Part shown: positions 22,840 to 29,999 of the stretch, one piece after another
Layout of the letters: each line of letters opens with the position of its first letter
Numbering within the stretch: the first letter of the stretch is position 1
Source: Rubrivivax sp.
GTDB taxonomy: Bacteria; Pseudomonadota; Gammaproteobacteria; Burkholderiales; Burkholderiaceae_C
Direction: 5' to 3'
Assembly (NCBI GenBank): GCA_027490215.1
Contig: JAIXYO010000032.1
Location: 1-64,000 of the forward strand
Length of the DNA stretch: 64,000 nt
Notes under the pieces: model-generated
Database searches by the model: none
Told to the model about the DNA's origin: nothing
The model's input: only the letters and a program-made list of their open reading frames with translations
Translations under genes and position numbers: made by a program

Positions 22840-24201
22840 TCAGCGCAGGCCGCCCATGCCCTTCATGCCGCCCAGGCGCTTCATCATCTTCATCATCCCG
22901 CCGCCCTTCATCTTCTTCATCATGTCGCGCATCTGCTCGAACTGATTGAGCATGCGGTTGACCTCTTGCACCTGGACGCCGGCGCCGGCCGCGACCCGGC
23001 GCTTCCGGGTGGCTTTCAGAAGCTCGGGTTTGCGTCGCTCCAATGGTGTCATCGAGCAGATGATGCCTTCCATGCGGCGCACGTCGCGTTCGGCCTTGTC
23101 CATGTCGACGTTGCCGGCCTTGGCCGTCATCTGCGACGGCAGCTTGTCCATCAGCCCGGCCAGGCCGCCCATCTTCTTCATCTGCGAGATCTGCTCCAGA
23201 AAGTCGTTCAGGTCGAAGGCATCGCCCGACTTGACCTTGTCGGCGAGCTTTTGCGCCGCAGCGATGTCGACGCCCTGCGTCACCTGCTCGACCAGGGCCA
23301 CGATGTCGCCCATGCCGAGGATGCGTCCGGCATGGCGCTCTGCGTCGAACACTTCGAGCCCGTCGATCTTCTCGCTGACGCCGGCGAACTTGATCGGTGC
23401 GCCAGTGATCTGCCGCACCGACAGCGCCGCGCCGCCGCGTGAATCGCCGTCCATCTTGGTCAGCACGATGCCGGTCAGCGGTAGCGCCTCCTTGAAGGCT
23501 TTCGCCGTGTTGATGGCGTCTTGCCCCTGCATCGCATCAACGACGAACAGCGTCTCGATCGGCTTCAGTGCTGCATGCAAGGCGCTGATCTCGGCCATGA
23601 GCGCTTCGTCGATGGCGAGCCGCCCGGCGGTGTCGACCAGCAGCACGTCGAAGTAGTGCTTGCGCGCGTAGTCGAGCGCAGCATTCGCAATGTCGATGGG
23701 CTTGTCGGTGGCGGTGGACGGGAACCACTCGGCGCCGGCTTGCTTCGTCACCGTCTTGAGCTGCTCGATCGCGGCGGGCCGGTAGACGTCGGCCGAAACG
23801 GTCAGCACCTTCTTCTTGCGCTTTTCGATCAGGTGCTTGGCGAGCTTGGCGGTCGTGGTGGTCTTGCCCGCGCCCTGCAGGCCGGCCATCAGGATCACTG
23901 CTGGTGGCTGCACCGTGAGGTTGATGTCGGAGACCCCTTCGCCCATCGTCGAGGCGAGTTCGCGGTTGACGATGCCGACCAGCGCCTGACCTGGATTGAG
24001 CGAGCCGACCACCTCGGTGCCCAGCGCCTTGTCCTTCACACGTGCGATGAAGTCGCGCACCACGGGCAGCGCCACGTCGGCTTCGAGCAGCGCCATGCGC
24101 ACTTCGCGCAGCATCTCCTGCACGTTCGATTCGGTGATGCGGGCCTGGCCGCGCATCGTCTTGACGGCGCGACTCAGGCGATCGGTGAGGGTGGAGGCCA
24201 T
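22840..24201 (-). CDS. ffh: Signal recognition particle protein Ffh
   Basis: 453 residues. The NG domain has G1 GLQGAGKTTTTAKLA, VDTAGRLAIDEALM and TKMDGDSRGGAAL. The C-terminal methionine-rich M domain (about 295-453) ends with the run MRDMMKKMKGGGMMKMMKRL, which binds signal peptides and 4.5S RNA. It is divergent from the ccsA-like gene. FtsY, its receptor, lies immediately next to it in opposite orientation. Confidence 0.98.
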   Translation of the reverse strand: MASTLTDRLSRAVKTMRGQARITESNVQEMLREVRMALLEADVALPVVRDFIARVKDKALGTEVVGSLNPGQALVGIVNRELASTMGEGVSDINLTVQPPAVILMAGLQGAGKTTTTAKLAKHLIEKRKKKVLTVSADVYRPAAIEQLKTVTKQAGAEWFPSTATDKPIDIANAALDYARKHYFDVLLVDTAGRLAIDEALMAEISALHAALKPIETLFVVDAMQGQDAINTAKAFKEALPLTGIVLTKMDGDSRGGAALSVRQITGAPIKFAGVSEKIDGLEVFDAERHAGRILGMGDIVALVEQVTQGVDIAAAQKLADKVKSGDAFDLNDFLEQISQMKKMGGLAGLMDKLPSQMTAKAGNVDMDKAERDVRRMEGIICSMTPLERRKPELLKATRKRRVAAGAGVQVQEVNRMLNQFEQMRDMMKKMKGGGMMKMMKRLGGMKGMGGLR

Positions 24202-24278
24202 GGTCGGGAAGGCGCTGCCATGAATGGCGTGGCGCGAAAGTACACTTTGAAGATGAGTCTATCTTCGAAGGTCCCGCG

Positions 24279-25133
24279 GTGATTCCGGCGTCGTTTCCCG
24301 CGCTGCTGGCCCTGGTCAGCCTGCTGGCGCTGCTGGCCTACGGGCGCGCGGCCACGGTGCCGGAAAGCGCGCCCGGCGGACTGCGCATGTACCTGCTGAC
24401 AGGCTGGGGACTGCACGCTGCGGCCATCTTCATCGACACCTCGGGTGTCGGCACCGGGATCGAGGGCGCGCGATTCGGCTTTGCGCCTGCCCTGTCGGTG
24501 ACGCTCTGGATGGTCATCGCGGTGTATGTTCTGGAAAGCCGGTTCCTGCCGATCCGCGGTGTGCGCCGAACCCTGGCGTTGCTGGGGGCGCTGGCCGTGG
24601 TGTTGGCACTCGGTTTTCCTGGTCAGTTGCGACCGCAGGCCGGCTCACCTTGGGCACCCATCCACTGGGTCCTCGGCATTGCCTCCTATGGATTGTTCGG
24701 AGCCGCGGTGTTGCACGCGGCGATGATGAACCGAGCCGACCGGCAAATGCGGCAGACCTTGCAATCCGGCCGACTCGACACGGCAAGTGCGTCCGATGCG
24801 CTGCCGACTGGAGGACCCCCGATGGGCCTGCCTCTGATGCGATTGGAACGGCTGACCTTCCGGTTCGTATCGGCCGGCTTTGTCGTCTTGTCGTTAGCGA
24901 TTTTTCTGGGCTGGGTCTTCGCCAATCCCTGGCGCTGGGACCACAAGGTGGTGTTCTCGGTGCTGGGCTGGCTGGTCTATGCCGGTCTGCTGGCCGGCCG
25001 CCGTCGTTTCGGCTGGCGCGGACCGCAGGCGACCCGCTGGGTCTACACGGGGGCGGTGCTGCTGCTGTTGGCTTATGTCGGCTCGCACTTCGTCGCCGAA
25101 GTCCTGCTGCACCGGCCGCCCGAGGTGCCATGA
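24279..25133 (+). CDS. Cytochrome c assembly family membrane protein (CcsA/YpjD-like)
   Basis: 284 residues from GTG 24279, with about eight hydrophobic segments. Features of the CcsA/CcmC fold are the histidines in TGWGLHAAAIF, APIHWVLGIASYGLFGAAVLHAAMM and WDHKVVFSVLGWLVYAGLL. A role in haem handling at the membrane is inferred from the family; the standalone ffh-linked version is poorly characterised. It is followed 16 bases later by the PP0621-family gene. Confidence 0.85.
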   Translation: MIPASFPALLALVSLLALLAYGRAATVPESAPGGLRMYLLTGWGLHAAAIFIDTSGVGTGIEGARFGFAPALSVTLWMVIAVYVLESRFLPIRGVRRTLALLGALAVVLALGFPGQLRPQAGSPWAPIHWVLGIASYGLFGAAVLHAAMMNRADRQMRQTLQSGRLDTASASDALPTGGPPMGLPLMRLERLTFRFVSAGFVVLSLAIFLGWVFANPWRWDHKVVFSVLGWLVYAGLLAGRRRFGWRGPQATRWVYTGAVLLLLAYVGSHFVAEVLLHRPPEVP

Positions 25134-25149
25134 CTCAGGCCGCTGCGCG

Positions 25150-25407
25150 ATGAAATTCTTTTTGTTGCTGGGGCTGTTCTTCGTGGTGGTCTGGCTTTTT
25201 CGCGGCGGGCGGCGTCGAGGTGAGCGCGGGGCACCGCCGCAGCCGCCGGCCGCGCCGTCGGATGATGCGCAGTCCAGCAGCGAGAGCATCGTCGCCTGCA
25301 TGCACTGCGGGCTTCATCTCCCTCAAGGTGAAGCGGTCTCGAGCGATGCCGGCTGGTTCTGCGGCGATGCGCACCGCCTTGCCCACGACAGCGAAAAGCC
25401 GCGCTGA
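25150..25407 (+). CDS. PP0621-family small protein, membrane anchor plus zinc-ribbon-like motif
   Basis: 85 residues. An N-terminal hydrophobic segment (MKFFLLLGLFFVVVWLF) is followed by an Arg/Pro-rich linker and a CMHCGLHLPQ ... GWFCGDAHR motif that looks able to bind a metal (Cys-X2-Cys, then Cys and His). I recognise the family as PP0621-like, of unknown function. It sits between the ccsA-like gene and pilS, as in other Burkholderiales. Confidence 0.8.
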   Translation: MKFFLLLGLFFVVVWLFRGGRRRGERGAPPQPPAAPSDDAQSSSESIVACMHCGLHLPQGEAVSSDAGWFCGDAHRLAHDSEKPR

Positions 25408-25418
25408 CGCCCGTTGCG

Positions 25419-27272
25419 ATGGTCGACGCCGCCGGTCCCGTTGAACGTCGCAAAACCGATCGACGCAGGCGCGCGCGAGGTACACGTTCCGACGAGTCAT
25501 GGTTCGGCGCCTTCATCGGGGACGCCGACTCTCTAACACCCGACGACGGCCGCCGCGACGACACCCATGACGATGCGACACGCTACGTCGGGGCAGACGC
25601 TGGCGATGTCTCTGCCTTCCACCGCATCTACCGCGCATTCCTGAGCGCACGCGCGGCACTTGGCGTGGCGCTGGTCGTGACGCTGGCGGTGGCTGGATTG
25701 TTCGGCTCGCGTCCGAATGCGGCGGTGGCCTGGATCGGTATCTCTTATGCCACCCTGGCGGTCGGCCTGTGGTTGTGGCCGCGCACCGGTGTTGCCGATG
25801 AGCATGCCGAGTCGCCACGGTTGGGGCGGCTGACCTGGTTAGCGTGCATCGGTGTCGACATCATCTGTTTCACTGCCTTGCACGTATTGACGCCATCCAA
25901 CAGCCTGAATTTTGCGGCGCTGCTGGTCTTGCCAGTGCTGATGGCCGGCGTGCTGACGCGGCGGGTGCAAGCACTGGCCACAGCCGCAGGCGTCGCCTTG
26001 CTGCTGCTCGCCAATGCCTGGGCAGGTGTGTTGGCCGGTGGCGAGCCGGCCACTCTGATGACGCAGGCCGCCCTGGCGGGCAGCGGCTTGTTCGTCATCA
26101 CCGTGCTGGCCGGCGAACTGGCCAGCCGGCTCGCCCGTGAGGAGCTGACAGCCCGCGACAGCATGGAGCTGGCGCGACAGCAGGTACAGCTCAACCGCCT
26201 GGTGATCGAGGAGATGCAGGATGGCGTGCTGGTGGTTGATCGAACCGGCCGCGTTCGCGCGGCCAACCCAGCCGCGCGGCGCCTGCTGGTGCGCCGCGGC
26301 CTCGGTCGACCGGCGCCGTTTCAACTGCGCGGCGTTTCGGCGTGGGACCAGTTGGTGAAGACTGTCGAGCGGGGTTTTCACGAAGCCGTCTGGCCAGAAG
26401 CCGGGCGTGATGTGATGCTGCAGTTCGAGCAGGGAACGGCCCGCACGCTGCGCGTTCGGATCCGCTTCACGCGCGGCGCCGACGAACCCTCGGCCGAGGA
26501 GCTGTGCGTACTGCTGCTGGAAGACGTGCGCAGCATGCAGGCCCGCATGCGCCAGGAGAAGCTCGCCGCCATGGGCCGGGTCTCGGCGGGGATTGCGCAC
26601 GAGATCCGAAATCCGTTGGCCGCGATCGCACAGGCCAACGGCCTGCTGGCCGAAGACGCCAGCTCGGCCACACAGCAGCAACTCACGCGCATGGTGGCCG
26701 ACAACGTGAAGCGGTTGACGCGCATCGTTGACGACGTGATGGAGGTCGCGCCTGGGACGGTGATTGAGGCAGGTGCCATCGACGTCACTGCCGAAGTCGG
26801 CGCGATTTGCAGCGACTGGGCGCGCTCGGCCGGTCTGGAATTGAGCGCCGGCAGCGTCTTCAAGGTTGAGCTGCCGGAAGAGCCACTGGGCGCCACCTTC
26901 GATGTCGAACACCTTCGGCGGGTGATGATCAATCTGCTCGACAACGCCAGGCGTCATGCCACAGACGCACCTGGCGCGGTGCGAGTGCGGCTGATCGCGC
27001 TGGACGACACCACGGTTCAGCTCACCATCAGCAGCAACGGCCCGACCATCCCCGATGATGTCGAGCGCTACCTGTTCGAGCCCTTCTTCTCGACGCGCAG
27101 TCGGGGTACCGGCCTCGGCCTGTATATTTGCCGGCAGCTGTGCGAGCAATACGGCGCCAGCATCGACTACCGGCTGCGGCCTGTGACCGAAGCGAACCGA
27201 AACGATTTCGTTGTCAATATGCGGCGCCGCAACCGGGTCGATGCAGAGCTTGGCCTGCAGCTCCCGAGGTGA
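25419..27272 (+). CDS. pilS: PilS-type membrane sensor histidine kinase
   Basis: 617 residues. A charged N-terminal tail of about 70 residues precedes about six membrane segments (70-235). A PAS-like domain follows (VIEEMQDGVLVVDRTGRV). The phosphorylated histidine is in AGIAHEIRNPLAAI and the ATP-binding domain has LLDNARRHA and GTGLGLYICRQLCEQYG. In the PilSR pair it controls sigma54-dependent type IV pilin expression. The N-terminal tail is longer than in Pseudomonas PilS. pilR follows 28 bases later. Confidence 0.93.
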   Translation: MVDAAGPVERRKTDRRRRARGTRSDESWFGAFIGDADSLTPDDGRRDDTHDDATRYVGADAGDVSAFHRIYRAFLSARAALGVALVVTLAVAGLFGSRPNAAVAWIGISYATLAVGLWLWPRTGVADEHAESPRLGRLTWLACIGVDIICFTALHVLTPSNSLNFAALLVLPVLMAGVLTRRVQALATAAGVALLLLANAWAGVLAGGEPATLMTQAALAGSGLFVITVLAGELASRLAREELTARDSMELARQQVQLNRLVIEEMQDGVLVVDRTGRVRAANPAARRLLVRRGLGRPAPFQLRGVSAWDQLVKTVERGFHEAVWPEAGRDVMLQFEQGTARTLRVRIRFTRGADEPSAEELCVLLLEDVRSMQARMRQEKLAAMGRVSAGIAHEIRNPLAAIAQANGLLAEDASSATQQQLTRMVADNVKRLTRIVDDVMEVAPGTVIEAGAIDVTAEVGAICSDWARSAGLELSAGSVFKVELPEEPLGATFDVEHLRRVMINLLDNARRHATDAPGAVRVRLIALDDTTVQLTISSNGPTIPDDVERYLFEPFFSTRSRGTGLGLYICRQLCEQYGASIDYRLRPVTEANRNDFVVNMRRRNRVDAELGLQLPR

Positions 27273-27300
27273 TGTGACGAAGCCCTGACACGTTCCAGCC

Positions 27301-28911
27301 ATGTCCTCCCCCGCCTATTTCAGTCTGCTCGTCGTCGATGACGAACCCGATCTGCGCACGCTCTATGAGCTGACGCTGCTGCGCGAGGGTTACGAGATCG
27401 AAACCGCCGGCAGTGTGGAGGAGGCGCGGCTGCATCTGCAGGACCGGGTCTACAGCGCCGTCATCACTGACATGCGGCTGCCCGATGGCACGGGACTCGA
27501 CCTGCTGTCCTTTCTGGAGCGCGAAGGCCGGAGAGAGAAAGCGATCGTCATCACCGCCTATGGTTCAGCCGAAAACGCCGTCGAAGCGTTGAAGGCCGGC
27601 GCCTACGATTACCTGACGAAGCCGGTCGATCTGAAACAGTTCCGTGCGGTGGTGGCCTCCGCCCTGGGCCGCGGGCCGGCGACAGGCCCGACCACGCTGC
27701 CGTCCAGCTTGCCAACAGAGCCTGCGGTGCTGTCCAGTGATCTGTCGCCCGCGCGATCATCGGCCCGCAATGGGCCCGACAGCACACCAGCGGTATCAGC
27801 CTCGGCGCCTGCCAGCCCGGCGTTGAACCGGATGGCCGGTCAGTCTGCGGCGATGAAGCAGGTGCGCGCCATGATCGACAAGGTGGCACGGAGCATGGCG
27901 CCGGTGCTGGTGCAAGGTGAGTCTGGCACCGGCAAGGAACTGGTGGCGCGCGCCATTCACGAGGTCAGCGTGCGCAGCGCCCAGCCCTTCATCGCCGTCA
28001 ACTGCAGCGCGATTCCTGATCACTTGCTGGAAGCGGAATTCTTCGGATACCGGCGTGGCGCTTTCACAGGTGCCCAGGAAGACCGCGAGGGCTTCTTTCA
28101 GGCGGCCGACGGCGGTACGTTGTTTCTCGACGAGATCGGCGAACTGCCCTTGTCGATGCAGTCGAAGCTGTTGCGCGCGGTGCAGGAGCGGTCGGTGCGC
28201 CCGGTGGGTGCCGTCAACGAATTGCCGGTCAATGTGCGCCTGCTGAGCGCCACCCACAAGGATCTCGGCGTCGAGGTGCAGGCCGGGCGCTTTCGTCAGG
28301 ACCTGTACTACCGCCTCAACGTGATCCAGATCCGCGTGCCGCCCTTGCGCGAACGGCTCGAAGACCTGGCAGGCATTGGCGAACGGGTGCTTGAATGGAT
28401 CGCCCGCGAAGCCGGCGTGTGGCCGGCGCCGCGATTGACGCCCGCCGCCTTGTTGCACCTGTCTCGTCACCCCTTTCCGGGCAATGTGCGCGAGTTTGAG
28501 AATCTGTTGCACCGTGCCGTGGCGCTGTCCGGCGGCGACACCATCGATGTGGGCGATCTGGCGCTTCCCGGCGACGCACCGTCCGAAGCGTGGGTCACGG
28601 AGGTGATGCCCTCGCCCCTGCCGACCGATGCGTCAGCACCGATGCCGCCGGCCACCTCGCTGATCGAGCCGCCGCGCCCGCTGCACGGCACCGCAAGTGC
28701 GGCGGCGAGCCTGCCCAGCGACCTGGCGGTCTACCTGGATGACATCGAGCGCGACATGTTGTTGCGTGCACTCGAGCAACACCGATTCAACCGCACGGCC
28801 GCTGGTGCCAGCCTGGGACTGTCGCTGCGGCAGATGCGCTACCGAATGGCCCGGCTGCATGTGATGGACGGCGCCGATGCCCACCTCGATGCCGAGCGTG
28901 GCAACGCCTGA
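27301..28911 (+). CDS. pilR: PilR-type sigma54-dependent response regulator
   Basis: 536 residues. The receiver domain (1-120) has VVDDEPD, the phospho-acceptor in AVITDMRLPDGTG and the conserved Lys in DYLTKPVDLKQ. The AAA+ domain has Walker A GESGTGKE (about 203-210), the sigma54-contact loop GAFTGA and GGTLFLDEIGELP. A Fis-type helix-turn-helix is at about 485-525. A Pro/Ser/Ala-rich linker of about 60 residues after the receiver and another before the HTH make it longer than the usual 445. It overlaps ampD. Confidence 0.95.
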   Translation: MSSPAYFSLLVVDDEPDLRTLYELTLLREGYEIETAGSVEEARLHLQDRVYSAVITDMRLPDGTGLDLLSFLEREGRREKAIVITAYGSAENAVEALKAGAYDYLTKPVDLKQFRAVVASALGRGPATGPTTLPSSLPTEPAVLSSDLSPARSSARNGPDSTPAVSASAPASPALNRMAGQSAAMKQVRAMIDKVARSMAPVLVQGESGTGKELVARAIHEVSVRSAQPFIAVNCSAIPDHLLEAEFFGYRRGAFTGAQEDREGFFQAADGGTLFLDEIGELPLSMQSKLLRAVQERSVRPVGAVNELPVNVRLLSATHKDLGVEVQAGRFRQDLYYRLNVIQIRVPPLRERLEDLAGIGERVLEWIAREAGVWPAPRLTPAALLHLSRHPFPGNVREFENLLHRAVALSGGDTIDVGDLALPGDAPSEAWVTEVMPSPLPTDASAPMPPATSLIEPPRPLHGTASAAASLPSDLAVYLDDIERDMLLRALEQHRFNRTAAGASLGLSLRQMRYRMARLHVMDGADAHLDAERGNA

Positions 28912-29494
28912 ACCGGGCGGCGATTGGCAGCGGGGCTGGTGGGCGCACGCGCGCCATTGCCCGTCGCCTCACTTCGGGCCACGACCCGAGGCCAGCGTGG
29001 TCAGTCTGGTCCTGGTGCATTCGATCAGCCTCCCGCCTGGCGTTTACGGTGGTGCCGAGGTCGAACAGTTCTTCCTGAATCAACTCGATGTGTCGGCGCA
29101 TCCGTATTTCGATGCATTGCGTGGGATGCGCGTGTCAGCGCATTTTTTTATTCGGCGCGACGGCGAGTGCGTGCAATTCGTGTCCTGCCGCGAACGTGCC
29201 TGGCATGCCGGAGCATCGCAATGGCGCGGACGCACCAACTGCAATGACTTTTCGGTCGGCATCGAATTGGAGGGGCTTGAAGGTGAGGGCTTCGAGGCAG
29301 CGCAGTATGCGAGTCTGGTCGCGCTGTTGAGAGCCCTCGATCACGAGGGGCGGCACCTCGATGTGGCTGGTCATGAGCATGTGTCGGCCGGCCGCAAGTC
29401 CGATCCCGGGAGCGGATTCGACTGGGCGCGACTCATCGCCGATCTGGGCTGGCCGGCCCGGTGTTTTCCCGAGGGCGTTGCCGCGCTGTCGTGA
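28877..29494 (+). CDS. ampD: 1,6-anhydro-N-acetylmuramyl-L-alanine amidase AmpD
   Basis: 205 residues. The Amidase_2 fold has the zinc ligands in VLVHSISLP (His), the late VAGHEHVSAGRKSDPG (His and Asp), and the family stretch SAHFFIRRDGECVQFVSCRERAWHAG. It cuts the peptide from anhydro-muropeptides during cell-wall recycling in the cytoplasm. The start overlaps pilR by 35 bases in another frame; an ATG four codons later is an alternative. Confidence 0.95.
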   Translation: MPTSMPSVATPEPGGDWQRGWWAHARHCPSPHFGPRPEASVVSLVLVHSISLPPGVYGGAEVEQFFLNQLDVSAHPYFDALRGMRVSAHFFIRRDGECVQFVSCRERAWHAGASQWRGRTNCNDFSVGIELEGLEGEGFEAAQYASLVALLRALDHEGRHLDVAGHEHVSAGRKSDPGSGFDWARLIADLGWPARCFPEGVAALS

Positions 29495-29504
29495 TGGCAT
29501 CTCA

Positions 29505-29603
29505 ATGCCAAGGGCCCGCGCGGACATCGCGGCGCTCAACAGGGAACTCGCCGCTCAAGCATTGGTGCGCGATACCGTGTCAGATTGGCTGGAAAGTCAA
29601 TGA
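29505..29603 (+). CDS. Possible 32-residue ORF after ampD
   Basis: This short frame (MPRARADIAALNRELAAQAL and on to DWLESQ) begins 10 bases after ampD and overlaps a second short frame by ATGA. Its sequence is helix-prone. No similarity is recognised and no strong ribosome-binding site is seen, so it may be chance or a remnant. Confidence 0.25.
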   Translation: MPRARADIAALNRELAAQALVRDTVSDWLESQ

Positions 29604-29716
29604 ATTTGCGGCTGCCCAAGACGCGTCGCAGCGTCCGGGCGGCTGCCGAGGGCAAGCGCGCGATCGTCATTGAATCGGGTGCCGGCATCAGCACGGCAGA
29701 GGATCTTTCTCTGTGA
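29600..29716 (+). CDS. Possible 38-residue ORF coupled to the preceding one
   Basis: It starts MNLRLPKTRRSVRAAAEGKR and ends ISTAEDLSL, with GGAAAG just upstream of the ATG. The Arg/Lys-rich N terminus is notable. It ends 19 bases before the nrdA operator region. Function is unknown and coding status unproved. Confidence 0.25.
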   Translation: MNLRLPKTRRSVRAAAEGKRAIVIESGAGISTAEDLSL

Positions 29717-29734
29717 TGCGATTTTTATCGCCAG

Positions 29735-29781
29735 ACGCTAGCGGTAGCGCTTGAAGCCCCATCTGACCCCAGATATAGTGT
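29735..29781. promoter_or_regulatory. Paired NrdR-box candidates upstream of nrdA
   Basis: The downstream box, 29766-29781, reads ACACTATATCTGGGGT on the minus strand and fits the NrdR-box pattern ACACwATATmTwGTGT at 14 of 16 positions. A weaker box, ACGCTAGCGGTAGCGC at 29735-29750, lies exactly 31 bp upstream centre to centre, the spacing known for NrdR pairs, and matches about 10 of 16. NrdR is the nucleotide-sensing repressor of ribonucleotide reductase genes; its gene is not in the window. Confidence 0.7.
29751..29779 (+). promoter_or_regulatory. Probable nrdA promoter
   Basis: TTGAAG (29751-29756), 17 bases, TATAGT (29774-29779) is a good sigma70 promoter. The -10 box lies inside the strong NrdR-like box, consistent with repression. 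Transcription would start near 29786. Confidence 0.7.
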
Positions 29782-29785
29782 CCCG

Positions 29786-29999
29786 ATGCGAAAAGCATTC
29801 ACCCACGGGCGCAGATGATCGGCGCTTGTTCACAACTGACACGCCGTCTGTGTACAGACCCGGATCTGTCCGGGCCGCGCAGGTCACCGCAACGCACGAC
29901 ACACCGATTTCCTCCTGCACCGCGACTGTCGGCCGGGATACCGGTCCACACCCACCAAGAAGCGCGGCAACGAACCCCTTCGCACACCAAAGGCTGATC
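29786..29999 (+). other. Long structured 5' leader of nrdA
   Basis: About 214 bases separate the inferred start point from the nrdA ATG. Two hairpins are back to back: GTCTG-TGTA-CAGAC (29846-29859) and CCCGGA-TCTG-TCCGGG (29859-29874), sharing one C. No gene is supported here, although the nrdA frame happens to stay open through the leader. No known riboswitch is recognised. Confidence 0.45.

Noticed and set aside
29600-29716. Resemblance of SGAGIST in the 38-residue frame to sirtuin NAD-binding sequence
   Set aside because: The match is seven residues long and the frame ends shortly afterwards; it cannot support a homology claim.
29751-29999. An in-frame extension of nrdA by 83 codons to a TTG
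   Set aside because: The TTG is the -35 box of the promoter, the region carries operator and hairpins, and NrdA similarity starts after ATG 30000, which has its own ribosome-binding site.
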